Assembly (NCBI GenBank): GCA_025453925.1
Contig: JALOPK010000102.1
Location: 1 to 9,465 of the forward strand
From: Candidatus Eiseniibacteriota bacterium
GTDB lineage: Bacteria > JAFGKV01
DNA length: 9,465 nt
Direction of reading: 5' to 3'
Under the pieces are notes generated by a model. It was not told the origin of the DNA, searched no databases, and saw only the letters and a list, made by a program, of their open reading frames with translations. The translations under genes were made by a program, and so were the position numbers. Shown piece by piece: positions 1-5,594 of this stretch (position 1 is the first letter of the stretch; each line of letters begins with the position of its first letter).

Positions 1-2
1 CG

Positions 3-515
3 ACTATTGAAGGCGAGATTGATGGCTCCTCTGAGGAGAGCATGGAGGAACCCAGGGTGCTGTTGAGGTTCGACTTCTCCTCTCTGCCGGAGGGAGCCAA
101 GATCCAGTTCGCTGGACTCATGCTCTCAGATGAAATGGGACTGCCGTGGGACGTTCCCCATGTGCCGGTGCTCGTGGGCGCCCTCACCGAGGATTGGGAC
201 GAGTCCTCTGCATCCTGGGATGGCCCATCAAATGGTGAATCCTGGGACAACCCCGGTGGAGACTGGGACCCAGCCCAGACGTCGTACCGAGTTCTCGTGC
301 GCGCAGCGCGAACTCCGGCGAAGATCGTGATAACCGACATCGTGAGGAAATGGGCGAATGGAGAGAAGGAGAACGACGGCCTCATCGTCATGGTGCTGGA
401 GCCTGAAGAGTTAGCCGACGTGCTCCCCTCTTTCACGGCATCCGAACTGACGCCGAGCCTTGAGATCCGGTACTTCCTGCCTGAAGAGGATACCGAGCCA
501 GGAACGAGCCGATAA
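3..515 (+). CDS. DNRLRE-domain surface/secreted protein, C-terminal part (5' end outside window)
   Basis: The frame is open from the first full codon at nt 3 to a TAA at 513-515, so about 170 C-terminal residues are seen. The internal ATG at 42 is probably not the start, because coding-like sequence (TIEGEIDGSSEES) continues upstream to the edge. The pattern RVLLRFDFSSLPEGAKI, a hydrophobic strand, a Trp/Asp-rich stretch (TEDWDESSASWDG, then DNPGGDWD), ITDIVRKWANGEKENDGLIV and a final LEIRYFLPE strand matches the DNRLRE domain. This is a beta-sandwich module of cell-surface and secreted bacterial and archaeal proteins, often next to carbohydrate-binding or propeller modules. No catalytic residues are expected in this domain, and any enzymatic part would lie upstream. 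The tail after the domain is short and acidic, with no sorting signal. The gene converges on the FG-GAP gene, with a shared hairpin between them. The family call is from sequence pattern; the protein's function is unknown. Confidence 0.75.
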   Translation, partial: TIEGEIDGSSEESMEEPRVLLRFDFSSLPEGAKIQFAGLMLSDEMGLPWDVPHVPVLVGALTEDWDESSASWDGPSNGESWDNPGGDWDPAQTSYRVLVRAARTPAKIVITDIVRKWANGEKENDGLIVMVLEPEELADVLPSFTASELTPSLEIRYFLPEEDTEPGTSR

Positions 516-524
516 CCCAGCCAT

Positions 525-569
525 GAACTGAGGCGCGCCGTCCAGCAGTCGGCCGGCGCGCCTCAGTTC
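525..569. terminator. Perfect 16-bp hairpin between two convergent genes, possible bidirectional terminator
   Basis: The arms GAACTGAGGCGCGCCG (525-540) and CGGCGCGCCTCAGTTC (554-569) are exact reverse complements around a 13-nt loop. The hairpin sits 9 nt after the plus-strand stop. It contains the minus-strand stop codon (TGA read from 565-563) inside its right arm. The position between convergent 3' ends argues for a shared terminator. A strong U-tract is missing on both sides: the plus side has only ATTCCTCTATAT. Termination is therefore inferred from the structure and position. Confidence 0.6.
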
Positions 570-2224
570 GATTCCTCTATATCGCCCGCGAAGTCCTCCT
601 CGCCGACACGATTCGACCGCGTTAGCTCCTGCTCGGTCGCATCCACCGCCATGACCAGGTAGGTCCAGTTGGCGGAGGGATCGCCAATCCCGTTCGGGCT
701 TGACCAGACAGTGGTCGGCGGGTGCACGATTGCCGCGCGACCCACATACGTGGGCGGCGAAAGGTCAGGTGTGAACCACGGCTCGTTCGCCATTCCGTAG
801 ATCCAGTACTCGGTTGCCGCCGACCACGGGCTCCATTGCAGCACGAGATCGCCTCCGACCAGCTCGCTGGAGAGGTGCATCCAACTGAACACGTAGGCTC
901 TTCCGGCCCACGAAGGGCTGCCGCCCGGAGCCTCGTTGTAGGCACCAGCCATCACATCAGGGCGCCCATCGCCGTTCACGTCGCCTGCTCCAGCCACCGA
1001 GTAGCCGAAGTACCCCAACCATTCCTCGTTGGGGGAGACCAGGCCATAGAGCTGGTCTCCGGTCTGCCCGCTAAAGATGTAGGCTCTCCCTGCGTAGTCG
1101 GGGCTGTCTCCAGGATTCTCTCGGTTCGCACCGACCGCCACGTCGTCGTATCCATCACCATTCATGTCCCCGACTCCTGCGACCGCCTGTCCGAACTGCC
1201 CGCCCGGGGTCTCGTTTGGTGAGGTCAACTCATGGAGTAACTCCCCGCTCTCGCCGCTGAAGACATAGGCTCGCCCCGCGTCGATTGGGCTGTCGCCGGG
1301 GTTCTCGAAGGGAGCCCCGATCACGATGTCACGCACTCCGTCCTGGTCAACGTCAGCACTTCCCGAGACAGAGTAGCCGAAGTAGCCGAAGGCTTCTTCG
1401 TTGGGTGAGACAAAAGAATGGATCGGAGCTCCCGTCAGGCAGCTAAGTACGTAGGCCCTGCCCGCACCTAAGGGGCTTGAGCCTGGATCCTCCCACGGAG
1501 CTCCCACCGCGATCTCCGGACTCCCGTCTCCATCCACGTCGCCCACTCCCGATACTGAATGGCCGAAGCGGCCATCGCCGCGCTCGCCAGGTGAGGAGAG
1601 GGCGCACAGCAGCGCTCCGCTCTGCCCGTTGAAGACGTAGGCTCCGCCGTGGTTCACCAACTCACCGGGGGCACCAACCACCACGTCGGAATAGCCATCT
1701 CCTTCCACGTCTCCAACAGCGGCAACCGCCGCGCCGAAACAGCCGTGGTGGCATTCGTTGGGCGACATGAGTGTAATGAGCAAGGCTCCAGCTTGCCCGC
1801 TGATGATGTAGGCTCTCCCCGCCCATTCGGGACTGCCGCTGGGGTTCTCGCACTGCGCACCAACCAGTATGTCGGGTAGTCCGTCGTCGCTCGCGTCCTC
1901 GACTCCCGCGACCGCGCACCCGAACAGGCCCCCTTGAACTTCATTCGGGGAGGCCAACTCGTGGAACAACACTCCGGTCATTCCGCTGAAGACGTATGCT
2001 CGCCCGGCATTGACTGGGGTGGCGCCCGGATCCTCACGCGGCGCTCCCACGACCAGGTCGTCGCATCCGTCGCCATCCACATCCCCGGCTCCAGATACCG
2101 AGAGACCGAAGGAACCACTTTGTTCCTCATTCGGGGACAGAAGTGCCTGCAGCGTCTCAGCAGTGCCCGACGCTGCAGCAACCATCATGAGCAACGAGAC
2201 AACTGCTGCCGCTCTCGTGATCAT
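563..2224 (-). CDS. Secreted seven-bladed FG-GAP (integrin-alpha-like) propeller protein with Fn3-like C-terminal module
   Basis: The protein has 553 residues from the ATG at 2224-2222. I preferred this start over one 23 codons upstream (2293) for two reasons: a purine-rich ribosome site (GAGAGAGAGGGAAG) lies just before it, and it directly opens a signal peptide (MITRAAAVVSLLMMVAAASGTA, probable cleavage after A22). Residues about 30-449 are seven tandem blades of about 62 residues. Each has SPNE, a (Y/L)FG motif, a Ca-loop-like DVDGDG segment, a VVGAP strand and a GRAYVFSG strand. Seven such blades are enough to close one propeller. Blade 2 has a degenerate loop (DASDDG), and blade 3 is five residues short, with ELVNHGG in place of the usual DPGxSPxxAGR loop. 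Residues about 450-553 form an Fn3-like tail (LVLQWSPWSAATEYWIYG, then TEQELTRSNRVGEEDF). FG-GAP propellers are Ca-binding, extracytoplasmic interaction domains, and the ligand here cannot be read from sequence. The tail is shared with a gene remnant at 3961-4125. Confidence 0.88.
   Translation of the reverse strand: MITRAAAVVSLLMMVAAASGTAETLQALLSPNEEQSGSFGLSVSGAGDVDGDGCDDLVVGAPREDPGATPVNAGRAYVFSGMTGVLFHELASPNEVQGGLFGCAVAGVEDASDDGLPDILVGAQCENPSGSPEWAGRAYIISGQAGALLITLMSPNECHHGCFGAAVAAVGDVEGDGYSDVVVGAPGELVNHGGAYVFNGQSGALLCALSSPGERGDGRFGHSVSGVGDVDGDGSPEIAVGAPWEDPGSSPLGAGRAYVLSCLTGAPIHSFVSPNEEAFGYFGYSVSGSADVDQDGVRDIVIGAPFENPGDSPIDAGRAYVFSGESGELLHELTSPNETPGGQFGQAVAGVGDMNGDGYDDVAVGANRENPGDSPDYAGRAYIFSGQTGDQLYGLVSPNEEWLGYFGYSVAGAGDVNGDGRPDVMAGAYNEAPGGSPSWAGRAYVFSWMHLSSELVGGDLVLQWSPWSAATEYWIYGMANEPWFTPDLSPPTYVGRAAIVHPPTTVWSSPNGIGDPSANWTYLVMAVDATEQELTRSNRVGEEDFAGDIEESN
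878..2137 (-). repeat. Seven tandem propeller-blade repeats, period about 186 bp
   Basis: Within the FG-GAP gene, seven units encode the blades that begin at residues 30, 92, 154, 211, 273, 335 and 397 of the 553-aa protein. Six units lie on a 62-residue (186-bp) period and the third is 57 residues. Conserved words include SPNE, GRAY and VGAP. These are protein-domain repeats under coding constraint, not a CRISPR array or satellite, although recombination between units could change blade number. Confidence 0.85.
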
Positions 2225-2439
2225 GGCTTCCCTCTCTCTCCGCGGGGCCGAAGCGCTCGGGTCATCCGCGTTCAGTGCCGCGTGCCTCGACACAAAGCAC
2301 GGCCGGCTCCACCAGTGAACACCTCGCAGCCCAGAACGTCCGGGAAGTAGAGCCTGCGCTTACCTGACTCGCCCAGACCTCAGCGCGGGTGTGTCCGCAA
2401 CACGCTGCACCAATGCATCGGAGGCCCCACTATCTATCA

Positions 2440-3771
2440 CTAGAAATCATACTCTCGAACGTAGACGCTCACGCCGCCGGCGGTATCATGGTAAAAGAGG
2501 GATAGAAAGTACCCCCCTTGTTTGGATGTGTACCTGACATACATAGCCTCAGACAGATCACTTATGTTTTCATCGCTGAATTCCTCAACGAACTCATAGC
2601 AGAAGTCGATCCTGATGCAGTTGAGGCCAGGATCCGCTTCCGGCGTAATGTCCTTGACGGCAAGTATGTACCTATCAAAGTCACAATTCTCGCACCCCTT
2701 CCAAATGACGACCAGGTCATCATTACCGTGACCTGTCAGGTCTCCGGAGTCGAGGTGGAACAGCTTGCAGTCGCCCGGGATATCCGGTTCGCCGTGAGGA
2801 TCCTCCAGTTTGATCTTGTACTCCTTGAAGACATCTGCGCTCACCTCCACCGAATGCCGCACGAAACTTATCGTCTGCGGTTCACTGACATTCCTGACGA
2901 TGCTGATGTTGACTCTGGTAGTCTCATGTTGGGTGATCTCCGTCTTGGCGAAGTAGTACGGGTGGTCGAGCAGAGAGGAGCAGAGAGACCCAGAACTATG
3001 CCTGAGCGTGTCCGTATCCAGTTCGTGAACAAACAGAACGTCATCGGGAGTGACGGTGCCCACCGTCAGAACGACCAAATCGTAGGTCTCAGCTCGCGCG
3101 ATGACCCCCATGTACTGGATGGGTTTCGGGAAGTACTCGCTGAACTGCGAAACCACCCGGAGTACTCTTGTGTAGTCAGGATTGTAAGCGTTGAAAGAAA
3201 GCGTGTTCTCGTCAGGATCTAGGGTTAGGTACCCAACACGGAAGAACGACTTCCATATGTTGGCAGGGGTTTCTTCGAACTCCTGCTTGTATCCAACGAC
3301 TATCCTACAGATACCATCTCCATCTTCAGGGGCCAGTGTCAGCTGCCTGAAGTACTGGGTCGCGAGCCCGTTCTCGGTTAGGATGTTATCGAACTCGCCG
3401 CAGTTGAGGAATCGGTAGGTTGAATTGTCTATGTCAAACACGAAGTACCAGATCCGGCTCTGACCAGGTTCGCGGCCATAGCCAAGGAATACATAAAACC
3501 TCTGCGTTGATCCGCCAAGATCATCGAAGAAGGCGAGACTATAGATGTAGCCACTTGTGGGAGGATAGGCCGCGCAGTTCTCTGATGACAAGAGTAAACT
3601 TAGCCTTACTTCCCACTCGTCTCCGTCGGTGAACTCAAGGATCCTAATGTGATAGCCGTGACTATCATGAGTCAGCAGTACCAGTTTCCTGTCGCCGCTC
3701 TCCTCCAAAGGGAGGGAGTTGTTCTTGTACGATGAGGCGATAATGGTGTTTTCGGCTATGATACTACTCAT
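2440..3771 (-). CDS. Hypothetical 443-aa protein with weak beta-propeller/FG-GAP-like motifs
   Basis: I do not recognise the family. The ATG at 3771-3769 has an upstream AGGGGG about 7 nt away, and the gene ends with TAG at 2442-2440. The protein is rich in alternating hydrophobic strands and Asp/Gly turns. Two segments resemble degenerate FG-GAP or VCBS calcium loops: APEDGDGICRIVVGYK (about 147-162) and DSGDLTGHGNDDLVVIW (about 341-357). A CxxC pair (C360, C363) lies just after the second. There is no signal peptide or membrane segment at the chosen start. The reading frame stays open another 20 codons upstream (YFFDLAYGSGRAALYEGG and onward) to a TAG at 3834-3832, with no usable start codon there, so a 5' truncation is possible. 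AT-richer stretches occur (the 60 bases from 2521 contain 24 G+C), unlike the neighbouring metabolic genes. It follows the gene remnant and precedes the FG-GAP gene on the same strand, 215 nt upstream of it. Confidence 0.7.
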   Translation of the reverse strand: MSSIIAENTIIASSYKNNSLPLEESGDRKLVLLTHDSHGYHIRILEFTDGDEWEVRLSLLLSSENCAAYPPTSGYIYSLAFFDDLGGSTQRFYVFLGYGREPGQSRIWYFVFDIDNSTYRFLNCGEFDNILTENGLATQYFRQLTLAPEDGDGICRIVVGYKQEFEETPANIWKSFFRVGYLTLDPDENTLSFNAYNPDYTRVLRVVSQFSEYFPKPIQYMGVIARAETYDLVVLTVGTVTPDDVLFVHELDTDTLRHSSGSLCSSLLDHPYYFAKTEITQHETTRVNISIVRNVSEPQTISFVRHSVEVSADVFKEYKIKLEDPHGEPDIPGDCKLFHLDSGDLTGHGNDDLVVIWKGCENCDFDRYILAVKDITPEADPGLNCIRIDFCYEFVEEFSDENISDLSEAMYVRYTSKQGGYFLSLFYHDTAGGVSVYVREYDF

Positions 3772-3885
3772 CGCAAGTCCCCCTTCGTAGAGCGCAGCCC
3801 GCCCGGAGCCATAGGCAAGGTCGAAGAAGTACTACCGGATGCCAAAGCACTCAAGTAACAGCACGTCCGTTACCAGAACTAACTA

Positions 3886-3914
3886 GAGGTATGTCACTCC
3901 CGACCATCTGTCAA
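3886..3914 (-). promoter_or_regulatory. Possible sigma70-type promoter for the 443-aa gene (weak)
   Basis: On the minus strand a perfect TTGACA (3914-3909) is followed after 17 nt by TACCTC (3891-3886), which matches the -10 consensus only at its first two bases. It would give a leader of roughly 108 nt before the ATG at 3771. The -35 is good and the -10 poor, so this is a tentative inference. Confidence 0.25.
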
Positions 3915-3960
3915 GAGGAATCTCTCGTCGGCCGGGTTCCCCCCCTCCTACCCTCCAATG

Positions 3961-4125
3961 CTACCTGGTGTCAGCCTCGAAGTCGTCCTCTCCGACTCGA
4001 TTGGATCGCGCCAGCTCTTGCTCGGTCGCATCCACCGCCATGACCAGGTAGGTCCAGTCGGAACCAGGATAGCCGATGCCGTTAGGGCTGGACGAGGTGG
4101 TGGTGCCGAGAAGCAGAGACGTGGG
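3961..4125 (-). pseudogene. 5'-truncated remnant of an Fn3-like tail, paralogous to the FG-GAP protein's C-terminus
   Basis: Reading the minus strand from about 4125 to the TAG at 3963-3961 gives PTSLLLGTTTSSSPNGIG followed by DWTYLVMAVDATEQELARSNRVGEDDF. This is nearly the same as the last part of the FG-GAP protein (SSPNGIGDPSANWTYLVM, then TEQELTRSNRVGEEDF). At DNA level 589-669 aligns without gaps to 3978-4058 with 73 of 81 bases identical by my count, including a 40-base perfect stretch (630-669 against 4019-4058). Upstream of 4125 the similarity stops and an in-frame TGA occurs at 4167-4165. No propeller, signal peptide or convincing start is left; a TTG at 4149 would be the only start. 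I read it as the 3' end of a second propeller or Fn3-tailed gene whose front has been lost. A small functional peptide is unlikely. Confidence 0.72.
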
Positions 4126-4446
4126 TTGGGTCAGCGCAGCGTGACCCAACGGTCGTGAAACGCATCAGCGGGCCAAGCAGGCCCGCGGCTGGGTCGGGTT
4201 GCGCGAGACTAACCCGACCTGCGTACTGAGTATTCCCATGGTCCCCGTGGGAGCGTCTTCAACCGTGATCATATCACCGCGGAGCGGCGCGGTCTCGATC
4301 CCACGCAGAGCATGGGATCGAGAGAGCTTTCCGCCGCGCGCTCTCGCGGCTGCCGCCGTTCCAGGCTGACTGCGTGTCCGCTGACTACATGCCTTCCGGA
4401 GGCGTGGTTCGCGGAAAACGCTACGTGCCCAACCCTTCGCCGTGGG
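4126..4446. other. Gene-free, hairpin-dense junction between the gene remnant and the TA module
   Basis: No convincing gene was found. The stretch starts in the first of several closely packed inverted repeats. These are 4125-4132/4143-4150 (8 bp), 4168-4174/4180-4186 (GCGGGCC arm, 7 bp), 4192-4200/4211-4219 (9 bp), 4234-4241/4245-4252 (8 bp, one wobble), 4293-4303/4313-4323 (11 bp, within the 49-nt repeat), 4333-4338/4345-4350 (GCCGCG arm, 6 bp) and 4388-4394/4400-4406 (7 bp, one wobble). GC-rich DNA yields short hairpins by chance, but the perfect 8, 9 and 11-bp arms in a row are unusual. The region may be a recombination scar or a cluster of REP-like elements. A structured RNA cannot be excluded. 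Confidence 0.55.
4275..4323 (+). repeat. 49-nt palindromic dispersed repeat, copy 1 (partner at 5436-5484)
   Basis: This copy begins CACCGCGGAGCGGC and ends CATGGGATCGAGA. It matches 5436-5484 at 45 of 49 positions in the same orientation, with the last 28 bases identical. Its right half is an inverted repeat with arms TCTCGATCCCA and TGGGATCGAGA around a 9-nt loop (CGCAGAGCA). Size, palindromic core and intergenic position resemble REP or small MITE-like elements. No transposase is present in the window. Confidence 0.75.
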
Positions 4447-4475
4447 TTGACGGCGTGGTGGCAATGTGCTACATT
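4447..4475 (+). promoter_or_regulatory. Probable sigma70-type promoter of the toxin-antitoxin operon
   Basis: TTGACG (4447-4452) is separated by exactly 17 nt from TACATT (4470-4475). These match the -35 and -10 consensus at five and four of six positions. Transcription would start near 4482, about 50 nt before the antitoxin start. The -10 lies inside the first of two palindromes, as expected for an autorepressed TA promoter. Confidence 0.62.
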
Positions 4476-4494
4476 CGGGGAAAATGTGGCACAT
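4463..4494 (+). promoter_or_regulatory. Candidate double operator for antitoxin autorepression
   Basis: Two similar inverted repeats lie side by side: AATGT-GCT-ACATT (4463-4475) and ATGTG-G-CACAT (4484-4494). Both share the core TGTGSYACA-like pattern and their centres are 20 nt apart, about two helical turns. The first covers the -10 box and the second the expected start point. Phd/YefM-family antitoxins are known to bind paired short palindromes at their own promoters, so regulation by the downstream gene product is inferred. Confidence 0.58.
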
Positions 4495-4520
4495 AGGTCT
4501 GAGGGCGGGGAGTTCGCGAC

Positions 4521-4527
4521 AAAGGAG
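4521..4527 (+). promoter_or_regulatory. Ribosome binding site that decides the antitoxin start
   Basis: AAAGGAG lies 7 nt before the ATG at 4535 but only 1 nt before the in-frame ATG at 4529. The frame also contains an ATG at 4466, which sits in the promoter's -10 region and cannot be on the expected transcript. The start at 4535 is therefore preferred. Confidence 0.7.
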
Positions 4528-4534
4528 CATGAGC

Positions 4535-4762
4535 ATGAGACGCGTGTCGGTGCGCGAGATGCGGAGCGTGGTGGGCCGCCTGGGTGAAATCCTCAAGGTG
4601 GATGGCGAACTGATCGTCACGACGCGAGGCACACCGATCGCCAGAGTGACTCCTGTCACACGGAGGACTCCGTTGCCCTCACACCGTGACCTGCGGTCGA
4701 GCATGGAGCGGCTGAATCGTGGGAGCGAAGAGGTGATTCGAGCCGATCGGGACGGGCAATGA
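4535..4762 (+). CDS. Phd/YefM-type antitoxin of a type II toxin-antitoxin system
   Basis: The protein has 75 residues. The N-terminal half (VSVREMRSVVGRLGEIL, then GELIVTTRGTPIARVTPV) is the classic Phd/YefM fold. It has a helix carrying the conserved R/E-x-x-R surface, then a beta-hairpin with the TTRGTPIARV turn that supports dimerisation and operator binding. The C-terminal third (SHRDLRSSMERLNRGSEEVIRADRDGQ region, about residues 49-75) is charged and probably disordered alone. In the family this part wraps the toxin and blocks its active site. The TGA stop overlaps the toxin ATG (ATGA, 4759-4762), which indicates translational coupling. The promoter and two palindromes upstream fit autoregulation. 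Antitoxins of this family pair with several toxin folds, and here the partner is a PIN-domain protein. Confidence 0.85.
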   Translation: MRRVSVREMRSVVGRLGEILKVDGELIVTTRGTPIARVTPVTRRTPLPSHRDLRSSMERLNRGSEEVIRADRDGQ

Positions 4763-5196
4763 GTAATCGTGTCTACTTCGATACGAGCGCCGTGGCCAAG
4801 TGGTACCTCAATGAGCCGCGCTCCGACGACGTCGAGGCGTACCTGCGCAACCATGAACCGGTGGTCGTGAGCTGGCTCACCATCGTGGAGATGCGTTCCC
4901 TGTTGGCTCGGCGCCGTCGGGAAGGAGACTTCTCGCCGGAGATCGAATGGCGGGTCTTCGCGACGTTCCAGGAAGACATCCGGGCCGGCCACCTGCTTCT
5001 CCACCACCCAATGGACGATGTCCCCTCGTCGGCAACACGGATTCTGGGGGAACTCACCGATATCCCGTTGCGCACGCTGGATGCGCTTCACCTCGGGTTG
5101 GCCCTTGACGGGGGAGTTACGTCGGTCGGAACCGCCGATCGCGTGATGGCTGTGGCGGCTCCTCGACTGGGGATGACGGCCCTGGCGTTCTTCTGA
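4759..5196 (+). CDS. vapC: PIN-domain ribonuclease toxin (VapC-like)
   Basis: The 145-residue length is typical for VapC toxins. The acidic metal-binding residues of the PIN fold are in place: D8 in YFDTSAVAKWY, E44 in LTIVEMRSLLAR, D108 in LRTLDALHLGLA and D127 in VGTADRVM. The family cuts structured RNAs, mostly tRNA anticodon loops or the rRNA sarcin-ricin loop, using Mg2+ or Mn2+. The target here cannot be predicted. The ATG overlaps the antitoxin stop by 4 nt. The gene looks intact, ending in LAFF before TGA at 5194-5196, so the module may be active. The reading frame on the opposite strand across this gene shows no recognisable protein. The module sits between two direct copies of a 49-nt repeat, which is consistent with an acquired or mobile segment. 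Confidence 0.9.
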   Translation: MSNRVYFDTSAVAKWYLNEPRSDDVEAYLRNHEPVVVSWLTIVEMRSLLARRRREGDFSPEIEWRVFATFQEDIRAGHLLLHHPMDDVPSSATRILGELTDIPLRTLDALHLGLALDGGVTSVGTADRVMAVAAPRLGMTALAFF

Positions 5197-5435
5197 CCTA
5201 CTCGACCTTTGCCTCACTGGGCTGCACCGACGAGATACGGGTCGGGTGAACAGGCGTATGCCCCGCCGGGGGCTCTGTGCCTACAATCGCTCTGTGGGAG
5301 CCCCGCATCCGACGGTGCTGGACCACGCCTGCGCAGTCCATAGCGCGTCATGCTCCTTGTTTCGGAACAGATCGCGGGCATTCCGAGGGAACGCCCGAAC
5401 CGGCGAGTCCAGGACATCGAAACCCGGCGTCGACA

Positions 5436-5484
5436 CACCGCGGAGCGGCACCGTTCCGATCCCACGCAGAGCATGGGATCGAGA
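5436..5484 (+). repeat. 49-nt palindromic dispersed repeat, copy 2 (partner at 4275-4323)
   Basis: Same orientation as copy 1, with 45 of 49 bases identical. The four differences all fall between positions 15 and 21 of the repeat. The palindromic core CGATCCCA/TGGGATCG with its 9-nt loop is fully conserved. In this copy the stem stops at 8 bp, because CCG replaces the TCT that extends the stem in copy 1. The flanks are unrelated between copies, which sets the element boundaries. Confidence 0.75.
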
Positions 5485-5554
5485 CCCCATCCACCGTTTC
5501 CAGGGCCATAGTCCAAGGTGGGAGGACTGGGGCGCCCTCCCCCAGGGGTCTGGG

Positions 5555-5594
5555 CACTATTCTCATATGAGAATAGTGGTGTGACGGGCACACC
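5555..5594 (+). promoter_or_regulatory. Perfect 24-bp palindrome with adjoining hairpin upstream of leuCD
   Basis: The half-site CACTATTCTCAT (5555-5566) is followed directly by its exact reverse complement (5567-5578) with no spacer. A loopless, AT-richer palindrome in GC-rich DNA suits a dimeric repressor operator. As RNA it would need to open a loop around CATATG. A second small hairpin follows (GGTGTG 5578-5583, CACACC 5589-5594, loop ACGGG). They lie about 195-230 nt before the leuC start. I see no clear promoter next to them, so the target gene is inferred from position only. Confidence 0.5.

Noticed and set aside
878-2137. Regular 186-bp repeats as CRISPR or satellite DNA
   Set aside because: The period is far too long for CRISPR, there are no spacers, and each unit encodes an FG-GAP blade in frame.
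4466-4534. Upstream ATG that would add 23 residues to the antitoxin
   Set aside because: It lies inside the operator and just before the -10 box, so it would not be transcribed. The ribosome site and the Phd/YefM family pattern support 4535.
4165-5217. Long minus-strand open frame (350 codons) across the TA module
   Set aside because: It is antisense to two clearly recognisable TA proteins, crosses their promoter and the repeats, has an Arg/Ser-rich composition typical of shadow frames and shows no domain motif.
5246-5584. Plus-strand frames of 97-112 codons between vapC and leuC
   Set aside because: They run through the 49-nt repeat and the hairpins, overlap each other, and have no good ribosome site or protein-like pattern.
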